In this document: positions 18,530 through 26,480 of the stretch, piece after piece
Numbering within the stretch: the stretch's first letter is position 1
How the letters are laid out: each line of letters begins with the position of its first letter
Origin: Lachnospiraceae bacterium
GTDB lineage: Bacteria; Bacillota; Clostridia; Lachnospirales; Lachnospiraceae
Length of the DNA stretch: 64,000 bases
Direction of reading: 5' to 3'
Assembly: GCA_015057585.1 (NCBI GenBank)
Contig: SVEF01000002.1
Location: 124,001-188,000 of the forward strand
Notes under the pieces: generated by a model
Seen by the model: the letters and a program-made list of their open reading frames with translations, nothing else
Told to the model about the DNA's origin: nothing
Databases searched by the model: none
Translations under genes and position numbers: made by a program

Positions 18530-20194
18530 ATGAAAGCACAAGAGACAAAGAAGAAAGAAGCAGCAACAGAAGTAACTTTTGAAGAAATGCATACTAAGTT
18601 TGAGGCTTATGTTGGAGAGGAACCATATCTGTTTGTCAGTTATTCGCATAGGGATACCGAAGTGATTTACCCGATTCTGGACAAATTGTATGACCGCAGA
18701 TACCGTATCTGGTACGACGAGTCCTGCGAAACAGGAAACGATTTCAGAGACGAGTTAAGAAACCGGATTGAACGGTGCGAGGCAGTGCTTTTGTTTGTTT
18801 CTGAAGCCTCTATGAATTCTCCGTTCTGTGGCATGGAGATTATTGTTGCCAGAGAGAATAATAAGAGAATTTACCCGGTATATCTGGATAATTCAGAGGT
18901 TCCGCCGGCATTCCAGATTTTACTTGCCAATACCCATCATGCAGTTGTGACAGACGAGGAAAAGATGTTAAAGTCGCTGGTGCGTGATTTGCCGGCAGTA
19001 GCAATGGACAGACTGACGAAAACACCGGAGGGCGATAAGGTGCTGAAATGTGAAGACAATGGAAAGACAATACAGGTAGATGAGGGCGTTCGCGAAATTG
19101 AAAAGGATGCCTTCCGGAACCGTAAATCCTTAGAAAAAATTGATTTGCCGGAAACCCTGGAGCGAATCGAGCGAGAAGCCTTCCGGGGATGTAGCAAATT
19201 GACTGCCATGGTGATTCCGGAAAGAACATCCCGAATCGGTGAAAGCGCATTCCGTGACTGTATCAGCATGAAGTCGCTGGTAATCAGGAATAATCGTATT
19301 AAAATCGGTGAGAGAGCCTTCGAAAACTGTTCCACATTGGAAACTGTGGAATTGCCGGAAGGTTTGCGGGAACTCTACGGTGGTGTGTTTAACAGTTGTA
19401 AGAGTTTAAAGAAAATTAAACTTCCGGAGCAGTTGACGTTGCTTGGCGAAAGCGCATTTTCCGATTGTACCGAGTTGGAAGAAATCGATGTGCCGGAGAG
19501 TGTATTTAAGATTGATGACTTAGTATTTAACGGATGTGTCAAGTTGGAAAAAGTAGAATTGCATGAAGGACTTCGTAAGATTGGTAAGGCAGCATTTAAA
19601 AATTGCCAGAAACTTGCCAGAATTCTGCTTCCGACGACGGTTTCCAGCATCAGCGAAGCTCCGTTCCGAGGATGCACCGCGTTAAGATCGATTGAAGTAG
19701 AGAAAAAGAACATGCACTATAAGTCGGAACCAAACAAGCGTGACGGTAAAGACCATGTTTTATTTAATAAGAACAAATCGGTATTGATTGCTTATCCGGC
19801 AAACAGCAGAGAAGTTCAGTATGACATTCCGGATAGTGTAATTTGTATCAATGATTGGGCATTCAGCGATTGTAAAAAGTTAAACCGTGTGACGATTCCG
19901 GACAGTGTACAGGAAATCGGAGAAGGTGCATTTGGTAACTGTGCACTTTTAGATGAAATCGAAATTCCGGACAGTGTTACAAAATTAGACGACTGTGCAT
20001 TCAGCGGCTGTAAGAAATTGGAGAAAATTATTATTCCAAGTTCCGTAAGAGAATTCGGTTGGGGTATTTTTGACGGTTGCGATGAAGACGGCGTAGAACT
20101 TACCGTATATTGTGATGAGGGCTCTGCAGCATACGAATACTGTATCGCAAATGGAATTAAACAGGATCGTATTGACAAGGGGGACCTTGAGTAA
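18530..20194 (+). CDS. TIR domain protein with BspA-type leucine-rich repeats
   Basis: A 554-aa soluble protein with AAAGGAGAGG before the ATG. The TIR domain (~31-165) begins EPYLFVSYSHRD; it contains RIWYDE and, at SPFCGME (Cys100, Glu103), the position of the catalytic Glu of NAD-cleaving TIR domains. Residues ~175-530 are LRR_5 repeats (pattern AFxxCxxLxxIxLPxxLxxI, at least twelve copies), as in BspA-type proteins. There is no signal peptide, so the repeats face the cytoplasm, unlike most BspA surface proteins. TIR domains of this class often hydrolyse NAD or make cyclic ADP-ribose-like signals; the LRRs may be the trigger sensor. Its stop codon overlaps the permease start (TAATG). Confidence 0.85.
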   Translation: MKAQETKKKEAATEVTFEEMHTKFEAYVGEEPYLFVSYSHRDTEVIYPILDKLYDRRYRIWYDESCETGNDFRDELRNRIERCEAVLLFVSEASMNSPFCGMEIIVARENNKRIYPVYLDNSEVPPAFQILLANTHHAVVTDEEKMLKSLVRDLPAVAMDRLTKTPEGDKVLKCEDNGKTIQVDEGVREIEKDAFRNRKSLEKIDLPETLERIEREAFRGCSKLTAMVIPERTSRIGESAFRDCISMKSLVIRNNRIKIGERAFENCSTLETVELPEGLRELYGGVFNSCKSLKKIKLPEQLTLLGESAFSDCTELEEIDVPESVFKIDDLVFNGCVKLEKVELHEGLRKIGKAAFKNCQKLARILLPTTVSSISEAPFRGCTALRSIEVEKKNMHYKSEPNKRDGKDHVLFNKNKSVLIAYPANSREVQYDIPDSVICINDWAFSDCKKLNRVTIPDSVQEIGEGAFGNCALLDEIEIPDSVTKLDDCAFSGCKKLEKIIIPSSVREFGWGIFDGCDEDGVELTVYCDEGSAAYEYCIANGIKQDRIDKGDLE

Positions 20195-21339
20195 TGGAAG
20201 AAAAGACAAACCGTCTGCCGCAAAAAGCGATTGCTTTTGTAAAACAGAATGTTGTTATGGTGATTGCTCTTGCGGCGGCATTATTGACCAGTCTTATTAT
20301 CCCGGTAGATAAAGAATATGTTGGATATTTTGATTACAAGACATTGGCGTGTCTGTTCAGTGTACTGGCTGTCGTATGTGCATTAAAAAACAACAACTTT
20401 TTCTATATGCTGGCGCGACAGGTAGTGCAGAAGTTTAAGACTGCCCGGATGAGTATTCTGGCACTTGTGTATATTACCTTTATCGGGTCTATGCTGATCG
20501 CAAATGACATGGCACTTTTAACATTCCTTCCGCTTGGCTTTTTAGTGCTGACAACGACAGGAAAAGAAAAGTACATGACATTTACATTTATCATGCAGAA
20601 TATTGCCGCTAACCTTGGCGGTATGCTGACACCGTTCGGCAATCCGCAGAATTTGTATCTGTATACGAAGTTTAATATTCCGAATCTGGAATTTATGGGG
20701 ATTATGGCACCTCCGTTCGTTTTGGCGGTGGCGTTGATTACGATTTGCTGTCTGGTGTTTGTAAAACCGGAACCACTTGAATTAAAGGAAGAAAAGATCG
20801 ACCTGAATCCGGTCAGAACCGTAATCTATCTGATTTTATTTGCTCTTGCAATTATTATTGTATTCCGGATTATTCCGTATTGGATTGGTCCGGTGGTGAT
20901 TGTGGCAGTGCTGTTGTTTATGGACCGCAAGGCGCTCAAAATGGTGGATTACCCGCTTTTGTTTACCTTCGTTTTCTTCTTCGTTTTTTCGGGAAACATG
21001 GCAAGAATTGATGTAATCCGTAATTTCTTCTCTGCATTGATGGAAAAGAGTACGCTTTTGGTTTCTGTGCTTTCCTGTCAGTGCATCAGTAATGTGCCGT
21101 CAGCCATATTGCTTTCGCAGTTTACGGAGAACTATCCGGATTTATTGGTTGGTGTAAACATTGGCGGTGTAGGAACTTTGATTTCCTCCCTTGCGAGTTT
21201 AATCACTTTTAGAGAGTATGTAAAAAATAATCCGGGAAAGACGGGATATTATATCAAACAGTTCTCATTGTTTAATTTTGGCTTCCTGATTATCCTGACC
21301 GGTTTTATGTTTTTATTGAAATATTTAGGAATAGTTTAA
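20194..21339 (+). CDS. Ion-transporter-superfamily (ArsB/SLC13-like) permease
   Basis: A 381-aa membrane protein with about ten helices. Hallmarks of the ion transporter (IT) superfamily are GSMLIANDMALLTFLP and, later, GGMLTPFGNPQNLYLY in the first half, mirrored by CQCISNVPSAILLSQ in the second (inverted-repeat hairpins). Possible substrates are arsenite, citrate or another anion, or Na+/H+ exchange; none can be chosen from sequence. Translation is coupled to the TIR-LRR gene by a one-base overlap, and the operon ends at a strong terminator just downstream. Such tight pairing of a transporter with a TIR protein is unusual. Confidence 0.78.
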   Translation: MEEKTNRLPQKAIAFVKQNVVMVIALAAALLTSLIIPVDKEYVGYFDYKTLACLFSVLAVVCALKNNNFFYMLARQVVQKFKTARMSILALVYITFIGSMLIANDMALLTFLPLGFLVLTTTGKEKYMTFTFIMQNIAANLGGMLTPFGNPQNLYLYTKFNIPNLEFMGIMAPPFVLAVALITICCLVFVKPEPLELKEEKIDLNPVRTVIYLILFALAIIIVFRIIPYWIGPVVIVAVLLFMDRKALKMVDYPLLFTFVFFFVFSGNMARIDVIRNFFSALMEKSTLLVSVLSCQCISNVPSAILLSQFTENYPDLLVGVNIGGVGTLISSLASLITFREYVKNNPGKTGYYIKQFSLFNFGFLIILTGFMFLLKYLGIV

Positions 21340-21347
21340 GAATAAAG

Positions 21348-21382
21348 AGAAGCGGGTTGCTTTTTGCAGCCCGCTTCTTTTT
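21348..21382 (+). terminator. Intrinsic terminator after the permease gene
   Basis: AGAAGCGGGTTGC and GCAGCCCGCTTCT (13-bp stem with one G-T pair), loop TTTTT, then a T run. It sits between convergent genes and can serve the operon on the plus strand. Confidence 0.85.
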
Positions 21383-21385
21383 ATG

Positions 21386-22471
21386 TTACTTCTTTTCAAG
21401 ATATAACTTCTTTAAATAATAGACCGGGCGAATCAGATTTAGATTTTCGGCAGACTCGTACTTTGCAGTTGCAATACCAATGACTTTGCCCGAAGAATCA
21501 ATAACGGGACCACCGCTGTTACCCGGAGAAACCGCGGCGGTAACCAAAAAGTATTCACACTCTTCATCCGAGGTGTAATGGATGTTATTGCTGATAATTC
21601 CATTGGAAATCGTTAAGTCGATGCCGCGAGGATATCCTGAGACATAGATGGAATCACCAACGTGGATGGATTTTGAGGAAAACGTCAAATAAGCATTCAC
21701 AGCACAGAGGTCATCAACAAGGAGAAGTGCAAGGTCGGCTTCTTTGTCATAGCAGAGGACCTCGGCAGAATACATCATGTTATCACCGAAAGGTTGTACA
21801 TAAAGAGTTTCCGCGTCCTCAATCACATGATAGTTAGTAGCAATGGTGCCGTCCTCATCAATAAAAAAACCGCTTCCGGTACCATAGTCGCCGGCTTCTT
21901 CATCGATAACATTTAGAATGTAGACGGTGGAAAGCCGTGTGTTGTTTAATACTTTTTCCCGATGCGCCGGCTGGAACCAGAGAAAATACGAGACCAGTAC
22001 GGCAACACCTGCCAGTGCGGCGACCAAAATGGTTTTTGTATGGGAACTCTTTTTCTTTTTCGGCTCTGTATTATCCGGAAAATAAGGAAGCAGCTCTTCC
22101 ATGGTGCGCTGTACCAAGGCGCGTTCTTCGGCATATTCGTAAGCAGGAATAGTAGCACAACCGTCTACCCGCATAAAGAAGTTTTGAAATAACGGTGTTT
22201 CCTCCGGAGGCAGCAAAAAATACGGAAGGATATGAAGATTAAACTGCTCTGCCAAATGAAAATAATGCTGTAACTGCTTGGAATAGATGGACTCCGGAGA
22301 AATGACAAAAAGGAATGCAGTAGCATTCGCGATACCGGATTCGAGGTCTTCGGCAGCAAAATCCTTGGCTGATTTTATGGCAATGCCGCGTTTATAAACT
22401 TCTAACAAAATGTTGTCCACCGATTCGTAATCGGTTTCACTGTAGGCAACAAAGAGATATTTTTCGTCCAT
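21386..22471 (-). CDS. TIR-like domain, membrane anchor and trypsin-like protease
   Basis: A 361-aa protein starting at ATG 22471 with GGAGA upstream. Residues 4-130 are a TIR-like domain (KYLFVAYSETD, then TAFLFVISPES), but the usual W/FCxxE motif is replaced by YSKQLQHY, so the catalytic Glu is missing. A Lys-rich stretch and one membrane helix (~147-166) follow. Residues ~175-355 are an HtrA/DegP-type protease domain with the full triad: His215 (NYHVIED), Asp246 (EADLALL) and Ser319 (SPGNSGGP). There is no PDZ domain. The topology predicts a cytoplasmic TIR and an external protease, that is, a possible transmembrane signalling link. Divergent from the next gene. Confidence 0.83.
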   Translation of the reverse strand: MDEKYLFVAYSETDYESVDNILLEVYKRGIAIKSAKDFAAEDLESGIANATAFLFVISPESIYSKQLQHYFHLAEQFNLHILPYFLLPPEETPLFQNFFMRVDGCATIPAYEYAEERALVQRTMEELLPYFPDNTEPKKKKSSHTKTILVAALAGVAVLVSYFLWFQPAHREKVLNNTRLSTVYILNVIDEEAGDYGTGSGFFIDEDGTIATNYHVIEDAETLYVQPFGDNMMYSAEVLCYDKEADLALLLVDDLCAVNAYLTFSSKSIHVGDSIYVSGYPRGIDLTISNGIISNNIHYTSDEECEYFLVTAAVSPGNSGGPVIDSSGKVIGIATAKYESAENLNLIRPVYYLKKLYLEKK

Positions 22472-22542
22472 GGGGATTCTCCGTTTCTTTTGTAATACTA
22501 ACATTCTATCATAAGCAGTGGGTGGCGCGCAAGGAAGGAGTG

Positions 22543-22551
22543 TGTTATAAT
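22543..22551 (+). promoter_or_regulatory. Extended -10 promoter before the 648-aa gene
   Basis: TG-T-TATAAT, 52 bases before the gene start; no clear -35 hexamer. Confidence 0.45.
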
Positions 22552-22602
22552 AAAAAAAATAGACGCAGAAGGTAATAATTGCAAACAAAAGAGGAGCCGG
22601 TC

Positions 22603-24549
22603 ATGGAATATTCAGAAAAAAACTACACCCGATATATGAGTGAAATGGTCAACAAAACAATGGCGGAAATCAACAGTTTTTACTGCAGAGAGGATGTAGA
22701 AAGGAAACGCGCGGAGGTGCTTTATGAGCAGAAGAAAAAGCGCTCCGGGTTTTCTTCGAGAAAACGTGAGTTGGTGCAGATGTGCCTGGCTTACGGGGTA
22801 GATGCAGAAATTTTGTGTCATCCGGAAAAGGAAGAGGAGGCACAGCGGCTTTTAAAACAGATTCCCACCAGAAAAGGATTGTGCAAAGAATTACTGGCTA
22901 AATTTCATGCGTTATACCGGCAGTTTCCGACATCGGTACAGTTTTTTGAACGTTTGGTGCGCAGACAGCTTCACGGAGAATTTGCACAGGATTCCGTACG
23001 TCTGGCGATTGTAAAGAAGTTTGTAAAAGAGACGGAGTATGAAACGGAACCTTTGACTGAGTGGCTGATAGGACATTTTTCAGAAAAAGAAGCAGCGGTT
23101 TATGCGGGGTTAAAGGAAGAAGAACAACGCCTGTTTTTAGCGGACCGTGTGACGGAAGAACTGTGCGATTTGTTTTTAGCCGGAACGGATAGTCTCGGAA
23201 CGACTGCGGTAACCGGGTTTATGCTGGAACAGTTAAAAAAAGAGGAGCAGTGGTATCCGCAGAGCAGTGAGTTGCACGAGCGGCTTCTTTTGTTGCGTGA
23301 GGAATGGAAAAACCTTTCTGAATCCGAAGTGGAACAGGCACAGAAAATTTTCAGGAAAGAAGTGCTGGCAGTATTGGGAAACGTAGAGTATGTAACGTCA
23401 AACGGCAATGTTTCCAACCGGAAGGCAGCGTTTATGCAAGCGCAGAAGGATTATAAGAAGAAGTTAAGAGCCGGTGTCCAATTGTTCCGTTTTGCAGATC
23501 ATCTGGCAAACGGAAAGTTTATCGTCAGCGGAAACACGAAGGAAATGCTGTATATTTTTGCTATTGTATTCGGACTAAAAGTGTATTTGTCCGAACTTGC
23601 ACCGGAGTATAAGGCAGAGGATGACTTGGTAAAAAATCTTTTTTATGATTATTATAATGACAATCTTCTGCGTTACGTATTGGATAGTGATTATGTGATG
23701 CAGTCAAAAAATTACGAGACGGAGCCGACCGGAGAAGGTATTAACTTTAAAAATTATGCAGAGATAGTTTACCTGTATTATATTTATCGGGAAGATTTGG
23801 GGCTTTCCATAAAGGAAAAATTGTGCCGTGCTGAGGAGACGATTAAGAAATGTATTGATTTGTCACGTAACAGAAAGCATCCGGTGCAGGAAGCGCCAAA
23901 AGAGGCGACAGAAGTTTACAAGCGGCGTTTTATGGACACGGTTCTCGTGATGGAGGAAGAAGAACTGGTAGCATATTTGGCGGAAAATTATTACATCAGC
24001 AGTGAAGACGGGAATAAAAAAAGAACCTCCTATGCACAGGAACAAAATACCGCAAGTGCTTATGATGAGGAACTGACGCGTTGGATTGAGGAAGAATTCC
24101 ATGAAGCATCCTGGGACGGAGAGAGCATTTCTTATGAGTACGGAATCGATGTGGAAGGATTGTATCAGATGCTGCTTAAGAATTGCCCGGAAGGAGACCG
24201 GTTCCGGAAGGAAGTGCTGGAAGATGCAGATTTCCGCAGGCTGCTTGATGCGTTAGAGACACGTTTGAGCAGCAGGGACCGGAATCTGTTTCGGGACGGA
24301 AAGAAAAAGAAGATTACCAGAACCCGCCTGATTGCATTATACTATTGCTATTTTATCAATGTTATGTCAGAAGAACTGGACGGAGAATATCTGGATTTAC
24401 CGACGTTGTTAGAAGAGTTTGCGTATGGAAGCGGGGAGCGCAAGGGTGTGGACTATTATCTGGAGCGTTGCCGTTACCAAAAAATGAGCAAGAAGAATAT
24501 TTTTGATATGTTTGTTGTATTTGCCCTTTACCTGGAGCAGATACGCTAG
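22603..24549 (+). CDS. Unknown 648-aa, mostly helical cytoplasmic protein
   Basis: I do not recognise this family. ATG 22603 is preceded by GAGGAG; an in-frame start at 22579 has no such site. The protein is rich in Glu, Lys, Arg and Leu, with no signal peptide, no membrane helix and no P-loop or nuclease motif I can see, and appears almost entirely alpha-helical. The N-terminal ~60 residues are strongly charged (EDVERKRAEVLYEQKKKR). It lies between the TIR-protease gene (divergent) and a Ser/Thr kinase gene on the same strand (about 100 bases apart), so a role with the kinase, as scaffold or substrate, is a guess. Gene-neighbour conservation would be the best clue. Confidence 0.6.
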   Translation: MEYSEKNYTRYMSEMVNKTMAEINSFYCREDVERKRAEVLYEQKKKRSGFSSRKRELVQMCLAYGVDAEILCHPEKEEEAQRLLKQIPTRKGLCKELLAKFHALYRQFPTSVQFFERLVRRQLHGEFAQDSVRLAIVKKFVKETEYETEPLTEWLIGHFSEKEAAVYAGLKEEEQRLFLADRVTEELCDLFLAGTDSLGTTAVTGFMLEQLKKEEQWYPQSSELHERLLLLREEWKNLSESEVEQAQKIFRKEVLAVLGNVEYVTSNGNVSNRKAAFMQAQKDYKKKLRAGVQLFRFADHLANGKFIVSGNTKEMLYIFAIVFGLKVYLSELAPEYKAEDDLVKNLFYDYYNDNLLRYVLDSDYVMQSKNYETEPTGEGINFKNYAEIVYLYYIYREDLGLSIKEKLCRAEETIKKCIDLSRNRKHPVQEAPKEATEVYKRRFMDTVLVMEEEELVAYLAENYYISSEDGNKKRTSYAQEQNTASAYDEELTRWIEEEFHEASWDGESISYEYGIDVEGLYQMLLKNCPEGDRFRKEVLEDADFRRLLDALETRLSSRDRNLFRDGKKKKITRTRLIALYYCYFINVMSEELDGEYLDLPTLLEEFAYGSGERKGVDYYLERCRYQKMSKKNIFDMFVVFALYLEQIR

Positions 24550-24648
24550 TTCCCCTTCCGTAAAAAACGGGATGTCACATGTTACAATGAAGACAACTTA
24601 TTTTATTTGCCGGAGAAAGGACGGGGACAGAGAATGGAGAGGCAGACG

Positions 24649-25782
24649 ATGAGGACAGAGAGCAGATGGAAATTAAAGAAAGAGGATACACTGTTACTTT
24701 CACGCAGAAAGGACGGATTGTACGCGGAAGAATGCAGAATCCTGAAGGAAGAAGGCGAAGGCGGCTCAACTGTCTGTTACTCTGCTGTGTTTAACGGGAA
24801 AAAAGGAAGATTAAAAGAATTCTATCCGACAGAGGCCTCTTACGGAAAGGTATGCTGGCTGGTTTATCTGACAAGAGGAGAAAATCATCAGCTGGTAGTG
24901 AAGAAAGAGGAGCAGTCCGAACAGTATCGCGCGTTATGCGAAGATTTTCTGACAGCGTACAAGATGTTAGACGAACGGAAACTGGCGGATGAAGAGCATG
25001 AGATTATAAATAACTATTTGCCGGTGTATGAGTTGTTATATGGAGTTGAAGAAGAAGGGAAAAAACCGGCCGGCGTTTATGTGTGGACCCCGGACGACAC
25101 GAGCGGACAATCGTTTGAAAATTATTTGGGAGAAGTTTATCAGAATCCGGAGGGTCAGGCGATAGAGAATCTATATAATATCATCAGTACTGTGGTGACC
25201 CTGACGGATTGTATCCGCACATTGCATGCAGCGGGATTATTGCATTTAGATATTAAGCCATCTAATTTTCTGGTGTCCCATACAAGTTCGTATGAGATGA
25301 ACGCAGCACAGATTTCTTTATTTGACATTGACAGTATTTCACCGGTAGACAGCGAATTCCCGAGAGTATCGGGGACGGTAGGCTATCGGGCGCCGGAAGT
25401 GGACCGTGGGCATGCAGAAAACCGTTCGGATATTTATTCTATCGGCGCGATGTTATTTTATGCGACGATATATGCAGAGGGAAAACGTGGAATATATTGT
25501 CCGGAATATTATAAACAGTTGGAAGAATTGGTAGAAAAGTCGTCACTGATTCATGCAGTCAAAGAACAGGATACACAGGTGTTCAAAAAAATGTTGCTCA
25601 GGATTTTGCGCAAGTGTCTGGCACCGCGTCCGGAACAAAGATATGCCTGTTGCGAGGAATTGGCAGAGGATTTACAGGCGGCACGGATGATGCTGCTGCC
25701 GGGCATGATGTTGCATCACTTATCGGAATATGAAGGGGACAGCGAGGAAGTAGAACTGTTCCGGAAGAGTTTAATGAAATAG
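24649..25782 (+). CDS. Hanks-type Ser/Thr protein kinase, cytoplasmic
   Basis: About 377 aa. ATG 24649 has GGAGAGG six bases upstream; ATG 24634 is an alternative. The ATP-binding Lys is in GRLKEFYP (~56). The catalytic loop is HLDIKPSN (HRD written as HLD, a common variant), the magnesium loop is DIDS in place of DFG, and the activation segment ends SGTVGYRAPE. SDIYSIGAML follows, as in subdomain IX. There is no transmembrane helix or extracellular PASTA domain, unlike the housekeeping PrkC-type kinases, so it is a soluble accessory kinase. It ends at a C-rich hairpin plus T run and is separate from the ClpP gene. Confidence 0.87.
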   Translation: MRTESRWKLKKEDTLLLSRRKDGLYAEECRILKEEGEGGSTVCYSAVFNGKKGRLKEFYPTEASYGKVCWLVYLTRGENHQLVVKKEEQSEQYRALCEDFLTAYKMLDERKLADEEHEIINNYLPVYELLYGVEEEGKKPAGVYVWTPDDTSGQSFENYLGEVYQNPEGQAIENLYNIISTVVTLTDCIRTLHAAGLLHLDIKPSNFLVSHTSSYEMNAAQISLFDIDSISPVDSEFPRVSGTVGYRAPEVDRGHAENRSDIYSIGAMLFYATIYAEGKRGIYCPEYYKQLEELVEKSSLIHAVKEQDTQVFKKMLLRILRKCLAPRPEQRYACCEELAEDLQAARMMLLPGMMLHHLSEYEGDSEEVELFRKSLMK

Positions 25783-25789
25783 AGGACAC

Positions 25790-25821
25790 AAGGAGGGGAG
25801 TTTCCCCCCCCTTCTTTTTTT
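25790..25821 (+). terminator. Intrinsic terminator after the kinase gene
   Basis: A G-rich/C-rich imperfect stem (AAGGAGGGG against a run of eight C and TT) followed by TTCTTTTTTT. Confidence 0.7.
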
Positions 25822-25888
25822 GTGCAATCCGGATGTGGTATAACTGATATGCTACATAGAGACGAGAAAAAAGAGAGGAGAGAGATGT

Positions 25889-26476
25889 ATGAATATTCAG
25901 GTGAAATCAAGTAACGGTATTACACAGGTGTCCTTGGATGCTAAACTGCTCACGGAAAGAAAGGTGTTTATCGAAGGTGAGATTACAAGCGAGACAGCAA
26001 ATGAGTTTATGAAACAGATTATGTTACTGAACACGGAAGATATTGCAAAACCGATTGACGTTTTAGTCAATTCGTGTGGCGGCGAAATCAACGCGGGTCT
26101 TTTGATGTACGATGTCATTCAGGCCAGCAAGGCACCAATCCGGATGTTTTGCACCGGACGGGCCTACAGCATGGCCGCGGTTCTGTTTGCCGGTGGTAAT
26201 CACGGAAGATACATGTTACCGCACAGCGAGCTGATGATTCACGAACCTCTTCTTGGGAATAAAGTGGGAGGAAACGCATCCTCCATCAAATCGATTTCGG
26301 AAAAACTGATGGCAGAACGAAAGCGCATGAACAAGATTCTGGCACAGCATACCGGAAAGACGGTGTCGGAAATCTCCAGGGCAACGGAGTACGACCATTA
26401 CTTTAGCGCGGAGGAAAGTGTGAAGTTTGGACTGGCAGACAAGATTGTAAGCTTTACAGCACTGATGGGAGGTTGA
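25889..26476 (+). CDS. ClpP-family serine protease
   Basis: A 195-aa protein with the complete ClpP catalytic triad: Ser94 in GRAYSMAAV (the housekeeping form is usually GQAASMGA), His118 in MIHEPL and Asp169 in TEYDHYF. VNSCGGEINAG corresponds to the oxyanion-hole loop. It lacks the N-terminal hydrophobic gate residues of housekeeping ClpP and diverges from it, so I regard it as an accessory paralogue (similar to the TepA or phage-type ClpP groups). It lies four bases upstream of a VirD4-like ATPase gene whose ribosome binding site is inside its last codons, so the two products are made together and probably act together. Confidence 0.85.
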   Translation: MNIQVKSSNGITQVSLDAKLLTERKVFIEGEITSETANEFMKQIMLLNTEDIAKPIDVLVNSCGGEINAGLLMYDVIQASKAPIRMFCTGRAYSMAAVLFAGGNHGRYMLPHSELMIHEPLLGNKVGGNASSIKSISEKLMAERKRMNKILAQHTGKTVSEISRATEYDHYFSAEESVKFGLADKIVSFTALMGG

Positions 26477-26480
26477 TTGT

